DNA of 42,897 nt, taken from positions 1 through 42,897 of the forward strand of contig CANIBQ010000039.1 in the NCBI GenBank assembly GCA_947465645.1. The letters are read 5' to 3'. The translations under genes and the position numbers were made by a program. This document shows, piece by piece, positions 13,300 through 23,903 of the stretch. The DNA is from Acidobacteriota bacterium. GTDB taxonomy: Bacteria; Acidobacteriota; Vicinamibacteria; Vicinamibacterales; UBA2999. Each line of letters opens with the position of its first letter. Within the stretch, counting starts at the first letter, position 1. The notes beneath the pieces are model-generated. The model was not told the origin of the DNA. It ran no database searches and saw only the letters and a list, made by a program, of their open reading frames with translations.

Positions 13300-14103
13300 T
13301 TGAGCTTTTTCCTCGAATCGTCCCGTCCACTCGTATTCGCGCATCGAGGTGGCTGCGCGCTGGGCCCCGAGAACACGCTGGCCGCCTTCGATATCGGGAT
13401 GGCCGCGGGCGCCGACGGCCTCGAGCTCGACGTGCACCTGTCACGGGACGGCATCGTCGTCGTGCATCATGACGACACGCTGGACCGGACGACTGACGGT
13501 GCCGGCATGCTGGCCGCGCGCACCGCGGCTGAGCTCGCCCGCGTGGACGCCGGGTGCCGCTACGTCGCCGGCGGGGCGCACCCGTTTCGCAACCAGGGCG
13601 TAGGAATCCCGACGCTGCGCGACGTGCTCCGGCGATATCCGGACACGCGCATCATCATCGAGATGAAGGTCGACAGCCGCGAGATGGGTGAGGCGGTGGC
13701 GCACGAGGTGCGCAGCGCGGGTGCCGTCGAACGCGTCTGCGCCGCCGGTTACGGCGCCCTCAGCGCCGCCGCCGCGCGCGCCGCGCTCCCGGAGATGGCG
13801 TCCAGCGCGTCGCACGCGGAGGCCCGGATTGCCGTCTACCGCTCACTGGCGCGTTGGCCCGTTCGCCGTCCCGCGTACGACGCCTACCAGGTGCCCGAGA
13901 TGGCCGGCGCGATCAGGGTGGTCTCCCCGCGCTTCATCCGGCACGCGCACACCGCGAACCTGAAGGTGCAGGTCTGGACGGTGGACGAGGAAGCGGACAT
14001 GACGCGGCTGCTGGCGTGGGGCGCCGACGCGCTGATCACCAACCGCCCCGACCTCGCTTCACAGGTCGTGCAGCGCGGATCTTTACGCCTGTTCGCCGAG
14101 TAA
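13300..14103 (+). CDS. Glycerophosphodiester phosphodiesterase family protein
   Basis: 267 residues. Hydrolyses glycerophosphodiesters to glycerol 3-phosphate and an alcohol. The active-site motifs are AHRGGCALGPENT near the N-terminus, ELDVHLSRDG and VVHHDDTLDRTTDG. The conserved lysine strand follows (IIIEMK), and the end has VQVWTVDEEADM and GADALITNRPD. No signal peptide is visible, so it is probably cytosolic. It starts with TTG at 13300, with TAGGA about nine bases upstream; no ATG lies nearby. Its 3' end overlaps the opposite-strand uracil-DNA glycosylase by 21 bases. Confidence 0.9.
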   Translation: MSFFLESSRPLVFAHRGGCALGPENTLAAFDIGMAAGADGLELDVHLSRDGIVVVHHDDTLDRTTDGAGMLAARTAAELARVDAGCRYVAGGAHPFRNQGVGIPTLRDVLRRYPDTRIIIEMKVDSREMGEAVAHEVRSAGAVERVCAAGYGALSAAAARAALPEMASSASHAEARIAVYRSLARWPVRRPAYDAYQVPEMAGAIRVVSPRFIRHAHTANLKVQVWTVDEEADMTRLLAWGADALITNRPDLASQVVQRGSLRLFAE

Positions 14104-14823
14104 CCGGCGTGCCTTCCTGAACACGCTCTCCATCATCGACGCGGTGAGCTTGCCGGTATTCGTGTTCTGCCGGCTCGGGTGATAGCAGCCGATCAAGGTC
14201 GGCAACCCTCCGCCCATGTTCACGACGACGCCGTGGCCGAATTGAGGCTTCGGCGACGGCACGCCGCCGCGCCGGCGCAGCAACTGGAGCCAGGCGTCAA
14301 AGCCGATCTTGCCAAGCGCGACGACCACGCGCACGCGTGGGAGTTGGGCCACTTCGGCGTCCAGATGATCGAGGCACCGCGAAATCTCTTCGGGCAGCGG
14401 CGTGTTGTCGGGCGGCGCGCAGCGCACCGCGCACGCCACGTAGGCATCCGAGAGGCGCAAGCCGTCCTGCGCGTGGCTCGAGGTCGGCATGTTGGCGAAG
14501 CCGGTGCGGTGCAGCGCGCGCATCAGGAAGTCGCCCGAGCCAAGGGGGCCGTCACCGGTGAAGACTCTGCCGGTGCGGTTGGCGCCATGCGCCGCCGGCG
14601 CCAGCGCGATGAGGAGCATCCGTGCGTCCGGATCGCCGAAACCCGGCACTGGCCGGCCCCAGTAGGTGTCGTCGCGATGCGCGCGCTTCTTCTCCTGCGC
14701 GACACGCACGCAGTAGCTCCTCAGTCGAGGGCACCGCTCGCAGGACACAATCGTCGCGTGCACCTCAGCAAGGCCGTTTCGTGCACCTGCGTGCAGCGGA
14801 CGAGCGGTCGAAAGCGGTTTCAT
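14083..14823 (-). CDS. Uracil-DNA glycosylase, family 5 (UDGb)
   Basis: 246 residues from the ATG at 14823. Removes uracil, and in this family other deaminated bases, from DNA. Motif 1 is LAPAAHGANRTGRVFTGD, which has the family-5 alanine/glycine-rich loop without the catalytic Asp of family 1. Motif 2 is YHPSRQNTNTGKLT. Four cysteines suit the 4Fe-4S cluster: C28 and C31 in CERC, plus the pair in RCAPPDNTPLPEEISRC. The open frame extends further upstream on the minus strand, but that part is the shadow of aceE. No obvious ribosome site is seen. It is divergent from aceE. Confidence 0.9.
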   Translation of the reverse strand: MKPLSTARPLHAGARNGLAEVHATIVSCERCPRLRSYCVRVAQEKKRAHRDDTYWGRPVPGFGDPDARMLLIALAPAAHGANRTGRVFTGDGPLGSGDFLMRALHRTGFANMPTSSHAQDGLRLSDAYVACAVRCAPPDNTPLPEEISRCLDHLDAEVAQLPRVRVVVALGKIGFDAWLQLLRRRGGVPSPKPQFGHGVVVNMGGGLPTLIGCYHPSRQNTNTGKLTASMMESVFRKARRLLGEQA

Positions 14824-14842
14824 CAAAAAGATCGACGAATAG

Positions 14843-14848
14843 TACAAT
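14843..14848 (+). promoter_or_regulatory. Possible -10 box of the aceEF-lpd operon
   Basis: TACAAT lies 32 bases upstream of the aceE start in an AT-rich patch unusual for this genome. Only a poor -35 (TTTCAT-like at 14818) is found at 19 bases. The gap between the divergent UDG and aceE starts is only 57 bases, so the promoter has to be about here. Confidence 0.35.
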
Positions 14849-14880
14849 AGACGTTTCCGCGCCACCGTTTTTGAGGGCTC

Positions 14881-17568
14881 ATGCGCAATACAGCACCGAA
14901 GGACGCCGCAGAGATCGAAGCGATAGAGACCCGTGAGTGGCTCGAGTCGCTGGATTACGTGATCCAGTCGGGCGGGCCTGCGCGAGTGAACAAGCTGCTT
15001 CGCGACCTGGCCGATCACGCACGGCAAAAAGGCGTCAAGACACCGTTCACGGCCAACACCCCTTACATCAATTCCATCCCCACGACAGAGCAACCGCCGT
15101 TTCCGGGCAGTCGCGAGATCGAGCGCCGCATCAAGAGCCTCGTCCGCTGGAACGCCCTGGCGATGGTGGTCAAAGCCAACAAGCTCGAAGAGGGAATTGG
15201 CGGACACATTTCGACCTATGCCTCGGCCGCCACGCTCTACGAAGTGGGCTTCAACCACTTCTTCAAGGGCAAGGGCGACGATCACGACGGCGACATCATT
15301 TACTTCCAGGGCCACGCGGCGCCCGGCATCTACGCGCGCGCGTTCCTCGAGGGACGCCTCCCCGTCAAGAAGCTCGAGAACTTTCGCCGCGAGCTGAAGG
15401 AGGGGGGCGGCCTCTCGTCCTATCCGCATCCCTGGCTGATGCCCGACTTCTGGGAGTTCCCCACGGTGTCGATGGGAATCGGCCCGATCAACGCCATCTA
15501 CCAGGCGCGCTTCATGCGCTACCTCGAGGACCGCGGGCTCAAGAAGCGGTCTGACTCGAAGGTCTGGGCGTTTCTCGGCGACGGTGAGACCGACGAGCCG
15601 GAATCCCTCGGGGCCATCACGCTGGCCTCACGCGAGAAGCTCGACAACCTGATCTTCGTCATCAACTGCAACCTGCAGCGCCTCGACGGTCCGGTCCGGG
15701 GCAACGGGCAGATCATCCAGGAGCTCGAAGCGGCTTTCCGCGGCGCGGGCTGGAACGTGCTCAAGGTGATCTGGGGCAGCGAGTGGGACGCCCTGCTCGA
15801 GAAAGATCACGACGGCCTCCTCGTCAAGCGCATGGGCGAAGTCGTCGATGGCGAGTATCAGAAGTACGCCGTCGAATCGGGTGCCTACGTGCGGCAGCAT
15901 TTCTGGGGTGCCAACCCCAAGCTGCTCGAGATGGTGAAGCACCTGTCCGACGAGCAGTTGAAGAAGCTGACGCTCGGTGGACACGACCCGGTCAAGGTCT
16001 ACGCCGCCTATCGCGCCGCCGTCTCGCACACGGGACAGCCCACGGTCATCCTGGCCCGCACCATCAAGGGCTACGGCATCGGCGAAGCCGGCGAAGGCAA
16101 GAACATCACCCACCAGCAGAAGAAACTCAACGAAGAAGAGCTCAAGGCATTCCGCACACGCTTCGGCATCCCGATCGGGGATGACGACGTGGCGAAAGCG
16201 CCGTTCTATCGTCCACCGGACAACAGCCCGGAAGTGACCTACATGCTCGAGCGGCGCAAGCAGCTCAAGGGCTTCGTGCCGACGCGCTCAGTCCAGTGCG
16301 AGCCGCTCAAGACCGACACGCTGCCGGAGCTGTTCAGCGAGTTCCACAAGGGCACCGAAGGACGCAAGGCGTCTACGACGATGGCGATCGTGCGGATGCT
16401 GGCAAAGCTCCTGCGCGACAAGGACGTCGGCGAGCTGATCGTGCCGATCGTTCCTGACGAGGCGCGCACCTTCGGCATGGAGTCGCTCTTCAGGCAGGTG
16501 GGCATCTACTCGCACGTCGGGCAGCTCTACGACCCCGTCGACATGGACACCCTCCTGTACTACAAGGAAATGAAGGAAGGGCAGATCCTCGAGGAGGGCA
16601 TCACCGAGGCCGGCTCGATGTCTTCGTTCGTGGCGGCCGGCACCGCATACGCCACGCACTGCATCAACACGATCCCCTTCTTCATCTACTACTCGATGTT
16701 CGGCATGCAGCGTATCGGCGACTTCGTGTGGGCCGCTGCCGACTCCCGCGCGCGGGGGTTCATGGTTGGCGGCACGGCGGGCCGGACGACGCTCGCGGGC
16801 GAGGGACTGCAGCACCAGGACGGCCACTCGCACCTGTTCTCGCTCGCGGTGCCGAACCTGATCTCGTACGACCCCGCGTACGGCTACGAGATCGCGGTCA
16901 TCATCGAAGACGGCATCCGGCGGATGTACAAGGAAGGCGAGAGCGTCTTCTACTACATCACCGTGATGAACGAGCAGTACGAGATGCCGCCGATGCCCGA
17001 AGGCGAGCACGTGCGCGAAGGCATCCTCAAGGGGATGTACCGTGTGCGCCAGGCGGAAAAAAAACCGAAGCAGCCACGCGCGCAGCTGCTCGGCAGCGGC
17101 GCCATCCTGCTCGAGGTCATCAAGGCGCAGCAGATCCTGGCGGAGAAGTACAACGTGGCGGCCGACGTGTGGAGCGTCACCAGCTACAACGAGCTGTACC
17201 GTGACGGCCACGCGGCCGAGCGGTGGAATCGCCTGCACCCGGGCGAAAAGCCGAAGGTGCCGTTCGTGACGCAGGCGCTCGGTGACACCGAGGGTGTCAT
17301 CGTCGCGGCCTCCGACTACGTCAAGGCGCTGCCCAACGGGATTGACCAGTGGATGCCGCGCAGGCTCACCGCGCTTGGCACCGACGGCTTTGGCCGCAGC
17401 GAAGGGCGCACGTCGTTGCGCGACTTCTTCGAGGTCGACGCCAAGTTCATCGTCCAGGCCACGCTGAATGCGCTGGCCAAGGACGGCGCGATCGAGGCCT
17501 CGGTCGTCACCAAGGCCATCAAGGATCTGGGGATCAACCCCGACAAGCCGAATCCCGCGATTTCATGA
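14881..17568 (+). CDS. aceE: Pyruvate dehydrogenase E1 component (homodimeric type)
   Basis: 895 residues, the usual AceE length. Decarboxylates pyruvate using thiamine diphosphate and acetylates the lipoyl group of AceF. The N-terminal part has GGHISTYASAATLYEVGFNH. The TPP motif starts GDGETDEPES and ends NCNLQRLDGPVRGN. The middle domain carries GTAGRTTLAGEGLQHQDGHS. It starts with ATG at 14881 after a GAGGG ribosome-site-like motif. It is the first gene of aceE-aceF-lpd; its stop overlaps the aceF start in ATGA, so translation is coupled. Confidence 0.97.
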   Translation: MRNTAPKDAAEIEAIETREWLESLDYVIQSGGPARVNKLLRDLADHARQKGVKTPFTANTPYINSIPTTEQPPFPGSREIERRIKSLVRWNALAMVVKANKLEEGIGGHISTYASAATLYEVGFNHFFKGKGDDHDGDIIYFQGHAAPGIYARAFLEGRLPVKKLENFRRELKEGGGLSSYPHPWLMPDFWEFPTVSMGIGPINAIYQARFMRYLEDRGLKKRSDSKVWAFLGDGETDEPESLGAITLASREKLDNLIFVINCNLQRLDGPVRGNGQIIQELEAAFRGAGWNVLKVIWGSEWDALLEKDHDGLLVKRMGEVVDGEYQKYAVESGAYVRQHFWGANPKLLEMVKHLSDEQLKKLTLGGHDPVKVYAAYRAAVSHTGQPTVILARTIKGYGIGEAGEGKNITHQQKKLNEEELKAFRTRFGIPIGDDDVAKAPFYRPPDNSPEVTYMLERRKQLKGFVPTRSVQCEPLKTDTLPELFSEFHKGTEGRKASTTMAIVRMLAKLLRDKDVGELIVPIVPDEARTFGMESLFRQVGIYSHVGQLYDPVDMDTLLYYKEMKEGQILEEGITEAGSMSSFVAAGTAYATHCINTIPFFIYYSMFGMQRIGDFVWAAADSRARGFMVGGTAGRTTLAGEGLQHQDGHSHLFSLAVPNLISYDPAYGYEIAVIIEDGIRRMYKEGESVFYYITVMNEQYEMPPMPEGEHVREGILKGMYRVRQAEKKPKQPRAQLLGSGAILLEVIKAQQILAEKYNVAADVWSVTSYNELYRDGHAAERWNRLHPGEKPKVPFVTQALGDTEGVIVAASDYVKALPNGIDQWMPRRLTALGTDGFGRSEGRTSLRDFFEVDAKFIVQATLNALAKDGAIEASVVTKAIKDLGINPDKPNPAIS

Positions 17569-18962
17569 TCGAATTCAAGGTTCCCGAACTGGGAGAAAAC
17601 GTCGCCGGCGGCGACGTCGCCAGCGTGCTGGTGAAGGTCGGCGACACGCTCGCACTCGAGCAGCCCGTGGTGGAGCTCGAGACCGACAAGGCCACCATCG
17701 AAGTGCCCTCGTCGGTCGCCGGCGTCGTCAAGGAAATCAAGGTCAAGAAGGGCGACAAGCTCAAGGTCGGCGCCGTCATCCTGACCGTCGACGAGGTTGG
17801 GGGGAACGGGGCTGGGGCGGCAAAGCCCCAGGCGGCCACGAAGACCGCGAAGGCTGCCGCACCCGCCGAAGCCGAGCCGCCCCAGGCCTCCGCCCCGGTA
17901 GCCGGAGGCCTTCAAGCCTCCGGATCGGACCAGAAGGTCGTCTCAATGTCGCGGGCGGCGAAGCCCGCTGAGGCGACCAAGACCGCCGAAGCCTCCAAAC
18001 CTGTTGCGGCCCCTCCGCCCGGCGACGGGGCGGCAGCGCCGGCTTCTCCGTCCGTCAGGCGGCTCGCGCGCGAGCTCGGCGTCGACGTCAACGACGTTCA
18101 GGGCACCGGCGCCGAAGGGCGCATCTCACAGGACGACGTCAAGGAACACGCGCGGCGCATCCTGAGCAGCGTGCCCTCGACTCTGCTCGGGCCAGGCGGG
18201 GCCGCGCGGGGCCCGGCGCAGCCGGCCGGCGACGTCGCGCTGCCTGATTTCACGAAGTGGGGCGAGGTCGAGCGGCAGCCGATGACCGCGATCCGCCGCA
18301 AGACGGCCGAGCATCTCAGCCACGCCTGGCGCACGATTCCGCACGTCACGCAGTTCGACAAGGCCGACATCACGGCGATGGAGGAGCTGCGGAAGAAATA
18401 TCGCGAGCAGGTCGGCAGGGCGGGCGGCAATCTCACGGTCACCGCGATGCTCGTGAAGGTGCTCGCCACGGCGGTGAAGCAATTCCCGCAGTTCAATTCT
18501 TCGCTCGATCCGGAGAGCCAGGAGATCGTCCTCAAGAAGTACGTGAACATCGGGGTGGCCGTCGACACCGATCGCGGCCTGCTCGTCCCGGTCGTGCGGA
18601 ACGCGGATCAGAAGAACATCCTGCAGATCGCCATCGAGGTGCACCAGGCGGCCGAGAAGGCGCGGTCGAAGAAGCTCACGCTCGAGGAGATGAGCGGCGG
18701 CGGCATGTCGATCTCGAACCTCGGCGGGATCGGCGGCACGTATTTCACGCCGATCGTCAACTGGCCGGAAGTCGCGATTCTCGGCGTGTCCCGCGGCATC
18801 ATCGAGCCGGTTTGGAGAAACAATAACTTCGAGCCGCGCCAGTTGCTGCCGCTTTCACTCTCCTACGACCATCGCGTCATCGACGGCGCCGACGCCATGC
18901 GCTTCCTGCGCTGGGTCGTGGAGGCCATCGAACAACCCTTCGTCCTGTCACTTTTCGCCTAA
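17565..18962 (+). CDS. aceF: Dihydrolipoamide acetyltransferase, E2 of pyruvate dehydrogenase
   Basis: 465 residues. Carries the acetyl group on a lipoyl arm and transfers it to CoA. One lipoyl domain lies at residues 1-80 with the lipoylation site ETDKATIEVPS (Lys42). An Ala/Pro linker runs over about 81-155. The peripheral-subunit-binding domain follows (SVRRLARELGVDVNDVQGTG). The catalytic domain ends in SYDHRVIDGADAMRF, which holds the HxxxDG motif. The linker DNA contains palindromes, one a GTAG-foot REP element read in frame (residues 112-120). The start ATG shares ATGA with the aceE stop; the stop TAA shares one base with the lpd start. The lipoate would be made by LipA, encoded at 40553-41494. 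Confidence 0.96.
   Translation: MIEFKVPELGENVAGGDVASVLVKVGDTLALEQPVVELETDKATIEVPSSVAGVVKEIKVKKGDKLKVGAVILTVDEVGGNGAGAAKPQAATKTAKAAAPAEAEPPQASAPVAGGLQASGSDQKVVSMSRAAKPAEATKTAEASKPVAAPPPGDGAAAPASPSVRRLARELGVDVNDVQGTGAEGRISQDDVKEHARRILSSVPSTLLGPGGAARGPAQPAGDVALPDFTKWGEVERQPMTAIRRKTAEHLSHAWRTIPHVTQFDKADITAMEELRKKYREQVGRAGGNLTVTAMLVKVLATAVKQFPQFNSSLDPESQEIVLKKYVNIGVAVDTDRGLLVPVVRNADQKNILQIAIEVHQAAEKARSKKLTLEEMSGGGMSISNLGGIGGTYFTPIVNWPEVAILGVSRGIIEPVWRNNNFEPRQLLPLSLSYDHRVIDGADAMRFLRWVVEAIEQPFVLSLFA
17812..17968. repeat. Three palindromes within the aceF linker, one a GTAG-foot REP
   Basis: Hairpin 1 (17812-17831) has 7-bp arms CTGGGGC/GCCCCAG. Hairpin 2 (17898-17923) is GTAG then CCGGAGGC...GCCTCCGG around a TTCA-containing loop. 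It matches the AAA-VWA intergenic copy at 11637 at 23 of 27 positions. Hairpin 3 (17951-17968) is GCGGGC/GCCCGC. Hairpin 2 is read in the frame GTA-GCC, so the TAG stop within GTAG is avoided. Confidence 0.75.
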
Positions 18963-20377
18963 TGGCACAAGAATCGACTCAAGTCGCCGTCCTCGGCGCG
19001 GGGCCCGGCGGCTACGCAGCGGCCTTCTACGCGGCCGACCTGGGCATGCAGGTCGTCCTCATCGACGAAGAACCCAACCCCGGCGGCGTCTGCCTGTATC
19101 GCGGCTGCATCCCGTCGAAGGCGCTGCTGCACGTCGCCAAGGTGATCGACGAAGCCCGTCACGCCAGCGCGTGGGGCGTCAGCTTCGCCGAGCCGGCGAT
19201 CGACGTCGACAAGCTGCGCTCGTTCAAGCAGGGCGTGGTGGACAGGCTGACGGGCGGCGTCGGCCAGGTTGCGAAGCTGCGCAAGGTGAAGTTCCTGCAG
19301 GGGCGGGGCACGCTCACCGGCGGCCGCTCCATGCGGATTACCGGCCCCACTGGCGAGACCGACCTCGCTTTCGAGCACTGCATTCTCGCGACCGGGTCGT
19401 CTCCGACGCGGATCCCGTCGTTCGCGCTCGACAGCCCGCGGATGATGGACTCGACGTCCGCGCTCGACATCCCCGACGTCCCACAGTCGCTGCTGGTGAT
19501 TGGCGGCGGCTACATCGGGCTCGAGCTCGGCAGCGTCTACGCCACACTCGGCAGCAAGGTCTCCGTGGTCGAGATGACGGCAGGCCTGCTGCCAGGCGCC
19601 GATCGCGACCTGGTCAACGTGCTGCAGAAGCGGCTCGACAAGCTGTTCGCGGCCATCATGCTGAACACCAAGGTCGTGAAGGTCGCGGAGGAGAAGGACG
19701 GCATCCGCGTGACCTTCGAGGGCGACGTGGCCGAGCAGGAGCAGGTGTTCGACCGCGTCCTCGTCGCCGTAGGACGCCGTCCCAATTCGAAGATTCCCGG
19801 GCTCGAGACGACGGCCGTGAAAGTCGACGCGAAAGGTTTCATAGAAACCGACGGCCAGCGGCGCACGGGGGAGCCGACGATCTTCGCCATCGGCGACGTG
19901 GCAGGCGAGCCGATGCTCGCGCACAAGGCGTCACACGAGGCACGCGTCGCGGTGGAAGCGATCGCGGGACACAAGGCGACGTTCGCCCCGCAGGCGATTC
20001 CGGCCGTCGTCTTCACCGATCCCGAGATTGCCTGGTGCGGCCTTACGGAGGCCCAGGCCAAGGCTGACGGGATTGAGGTCGAAGTCCCCAAGTTTCCGTG
20101 GGGCGCGAGCGGGCGGGCCATCACCGTCGATCGAATTGACGGCCTGACCAAGCTGGTGCTCGAGCCCGGGACCGGCCGCATCCTCGGCGTCGGCATCGTC
20201 GGCGCCGGCTGCGGCGAGATGATTGCCGAAGCCACGCTGGCGATGGAGATGGGCGCAACCGCCGAAGATCTGAGACTGACCATCCATCCGCATCCCACCC
20301 TCTCCGAGACCTTGATGGAGAGCGCCGAGGTCTTCTTCGGCCAGAGCACGCACGTCTTCAAACCGCGGCGGAAATAG
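18962..20377 (+). CDS. lpd: Dihydrolipoyl dehydrogenase (E3)
   Basis: 471 residues. Reoxidises the dihydrolipoyl arm of AceF with NAD+. The FAD motif is VLGAGPGGYAAAFYAADLG. The redox disulfide is in GGVCLYRGCIPSKALL (C44, C49). The NAD fold is VIGGGYIGLELGSVYATLG, and the C-terminal catalytic His is in HPHPTLSETLMES. The E. coli-like CLYRGC spacing fits the pyruvate-dehydrogenase-linked E3 group. The ATG shares one base with the aceF stop. Confidence 0.96.
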   Translation: MAQESTQVAVLGAGPGGYAAAFYAADLGMQVVLIDEEPNPGGVCLYRGCIPSKALLHVAKVIDEARHASAWGVSFAEPAIDVDKLRSFKQGVVDRLTGGVGQVAKLRKVKFLQGRGTLTGGRSMRITGPTGETDLAFEHCILATGSSPTRIPSFALDSPRMMDSTSALDIPDVPQSLLVIGGGYIGLELGSVYATLGSKVSVVEMTAGLLPGADRDLVNVLQKRLDKLFAAIMLNTKVVKVAEEKDGIRVTFEGDVAEQEQVFDRVLVAVGRRPNSKIPGLETTAVKVDAKGFIETDGQRRTGEPTIFAIGDVAGEPMLAHKASHEARVAVEAIAGHKATFAPQAIPAVVFTDPEIAWCGLTEAQAKADGIEVEVPKFPWGASGRAITVDRIDGLTKLVLEPGTGRILGVGIVGAGCGEMIAEATLAMEMGATAEDLRLTIHPHPTLSETLMESAEVFFGQSTHVFKPRRK

Positions 20378-20407
20378 TCGGTAGCTGACGTATTCTTCGT
20401 CGGCGCC

Positions 20408-21451
20408 ATGCTTCGACTACTGATCGCGATGCTCCTGTTGGGTTCGCTCGCCTGCGGCGGGAGTCCTGCCTCATCACCGACGGCACCGAGTCCTGCACCT
20501 GCACCAGCGCCTTCACCGGCCCCCGCGCCAGCGCCGACGCCGGCCCCCGCGCCAGCGTCCCGATTCACGGTGGTGCTTCCCGTGGCGTCAGGGGATACCG
20601 CCACGAATTTCTTTGGCCTGACGGCGTTCGGCATTCATTTCGGCGGCACGGGGCCCAGCGGTCACGGCCTCGACGGACATCCCGGCTGGGACGTGGAGTT
20701 TCGGGTCGGCGCGCAGGTACGCGCGGCCGCGGACGGCGTCGTTCAGTCGGTGTTCACCGACTCGTTCGCCAGCTCGCGCTCCGTGATTCAGATCCAGCAT
20801 CAGGCCGGCGGCACCTACCGCACCGTCTACACCAACGTCGAATCCGTCGCATCAGGCATCACGGCCAATGCGCCGGTCACGCGCGGGCAGGTGCTGGGCA
20901 ACGCCGGTGTCATCGCGCCCACGGCGGGACGCGGCGTGAGTTACGCGATGACGCACTTCCAGGTGGACGACTTCAGCAGGAACGAGGGGTCGACCAACCC
21001 GAACTCGGTCAACCCCGAGACGTTCCTCGACCCGGACGGTCGAGCATTGTTCGACGCCGTCTGGCGCACCGCGGCGTACAACGTGGAGCTGACCGAGCCG
21101 TTTACGGGCAACACGCGCGACGTGACGTTTCCGATCACCAGGACGTGGACGCGCGAGTCGGGCGCCCTGCCGGCGCGGATTGACCTGGTACGCCGTGACG
21201 CGGCGTCCAACGTGCACACCTACGTGATGTACGACGGTGCCGGCGCGGTGACCGAGCGGGGATCGATTGCCGCGTTCGATCCAACTGCCGGCTCGCAGAC
21301 GTCGATCGACTTTCAGCCGCAAAGCGGCGCCCCCAGGCAGGGCCTGATCGATATCGTCGGGGGGACGATGCGGCTCGACCTGCCCGCGCCAGGCGCCGCC
21401 CGGCCGCGCGACCTGAACGGCGCCAGTGTCTATCGCACTCAAGTACCATGA
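20408..21451 (+). CDS. Lipoprotein with a Pro/Ala linker and an M23 (LytM)-like domain
   Basis: 347 residues. A lipoprotein signal with lipobox LGSLACGG is followed by a 30-residue Pro/Ala repeat linker that would span away from the membrane. The M23-like domain has GHPGWDVEF (the His and Asp zinc ligands) and AAADGVVQSV. The usual HxH motif appears as MTHFQV: the ligand His is kept but the preceding catalytic His position is Met, so activity is doubtful. The last 130 residues are an unassigned beta-rich region. It stands between lpd and prfC in the same direction. Confidence 0.7.
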   Translation: MLRLLIAMLLLGSLACGGSPASSPTAPSPAPAPAPSPAPAPAPTPAPAPASRFTVVLPVASGDTATNFFGLTAFGIHFGGTGPSGHGLDGHPGWDVEFRVGAQVRAAADGVVQSVFTDSFASSRSVIQIQHQAGGTYRTVYTNVESVASGITANAPVTRGQVLGNAGVIAPTAGRGVSYAMTHFQVDDFSRNEGSTNPNSVNPETFLDPDGRALFDAVWRTAAYNVELTEPFTGNTRDVTFPITRTWTRESGALPARIDLVRRDAASNVHTYVMYDGAGAVTERGSIAAFDPTAGSQTSIDFQPQSGAPRQGLIDIVGGTMRLDLPAPGAARPRDLNGASVYRTQVP

Positions 21452-21455
21452 GAGC

Positions 21456-23093
<1,638 letters not shown>

Positions 23094-23100
23094 TCCGTGC

Positions 23101-23901
23101 TCAGAACCTGCCGTCGCAGGGTGTCGGGTCCCACTTGCTGCCGTCCGCCTCTTTCTTGAAATGCAGCGACGTGATCCATGGAGTCTGGAGATACGTCGGG
23201 TCGTCCACGACGTTGGTGACGACCATGTATTGATCGCCGTTGCGCTGCTTGTGGATGTCCCAGTGCTCCGTGAAGACCGCGTTCGCGCTGTACGGCACGC
23301 CGTTCTTCCGCAGGTACCCCGGCTTCAACCGTGTGGTCACCGACTTCATCGAGCCGAAGCGCTGGCCACCACGGCCGCCGCCGGCCGCGAAGACCCACTG
23401 CGCCGTGGACACGCCCTGCCAGGACGGCGCGCCGGCCGGCGGCGCGCCGCCCGCGGCGCGGAACGGGAAGAGACGCGTCTGCATGCCGTAATCGGTTTCG
23501 AGCTTCAGCGTGCTGTCGTCCAGCCACGTGACACGCAGCCGCGTGGGGCCGCGCATGAGGCCCGGTGCCCCGTAGGCGCGGCACTGCTCGCCGGCGCGCG
23601 CATCCTTTTCTGGATCCCAGAGGTCGGCCACGCGCTTACCTTCCGCATTGATCGGGATGCTCGCGTAGTCGCCCTTGGCTGGCGTCACCATGCGCCACCG
23701 CCAGTCTTCAGAGACGATCGCCACCCACGTGCCGGTGAGGTCGATCGGCGCGGCCGTGCGCGCCGGGGGCGGACCGGCTGGTGCGTCACCGCGCCCCAGG
23801 CCTTGTGCGGACAGGCCGGCGCCGATCGCCAGCGAGACCGCGAATCCCAGGAACAGGGAACTCGCGAACCCGGAACAAGGAACCCGGAACCTGGCACCCA
23901 T
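23101..23901 (-). CDS. Secreted protein of unknown function
   Basis: 266 residues from the ATG at 23901. The N-terminus is a signal peptide (FLGFAVSLAIGAGLSAQ). The mature part has IDLTGTWVAIVSEDWRWRM and WDPEKDARAGEQCRAYG, and ends with KKEADGSKWDPTPC. The pattern of a TGTW strand followed by beta-rich sequence resembles small secreted lipocalin-like proteins common in Acidobacteriota; no enzymatic motif is recognised. It starts two bases after the stop of the metallo-hydrolase gene, so the two probably form one operon and act in the periplasm. The signal-peptide codons fall in DNA with repeated GGAACCCGGAAC-like units. Confidence 0.7.
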   Translation of the reverse strand: MGARFRVPCSGFASSLFLGFAVSLAIGAGLSAQGLGRGDAPAGPPPARTAAPIDLTGTWVAIVSEDWRWRMVTPAKGDYASIPINAEGKRVADLWDPEKDARAGEQCRAYGAPGLMRGPTRLRVTWLDDSTLKLETDYGMQTRLFPFRAAGGAPPAGAPSWQGVSTAQWVFAAGGGRGGQRFGSMKSVTTRLKPGYLRKNGVPYSANAVFTEHWDIHKQRNGDQYMVVTNVVDDPTYLQTPWITSLHFKKEADGSKWDPTPCDGRF

Positions 23902-23903
23902 CG

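Noticed and set aside
13300..14103. The GDPD/UDG 21-base tail overlap as a sign of misannotation
   Set aside because: Both proteins have complete C-terminal family motifs, so the overlap is a normal convergent one.
14085..15429. A long minus-strand frame starting inside aceE as the UDG gene start
   Set aside because: The residues upstream of the ATG at 14823 do not resemble UDG and lie opposite aceE; the family-like sequence starts after 14823.
17812..17831. Hairpin 1 in the aceF linker as a sure REP element
   Set aside because: It has no GTAG foot and could arise from Ala/Pro/Gly codon symmetry; only the 17898 copy is convincing.
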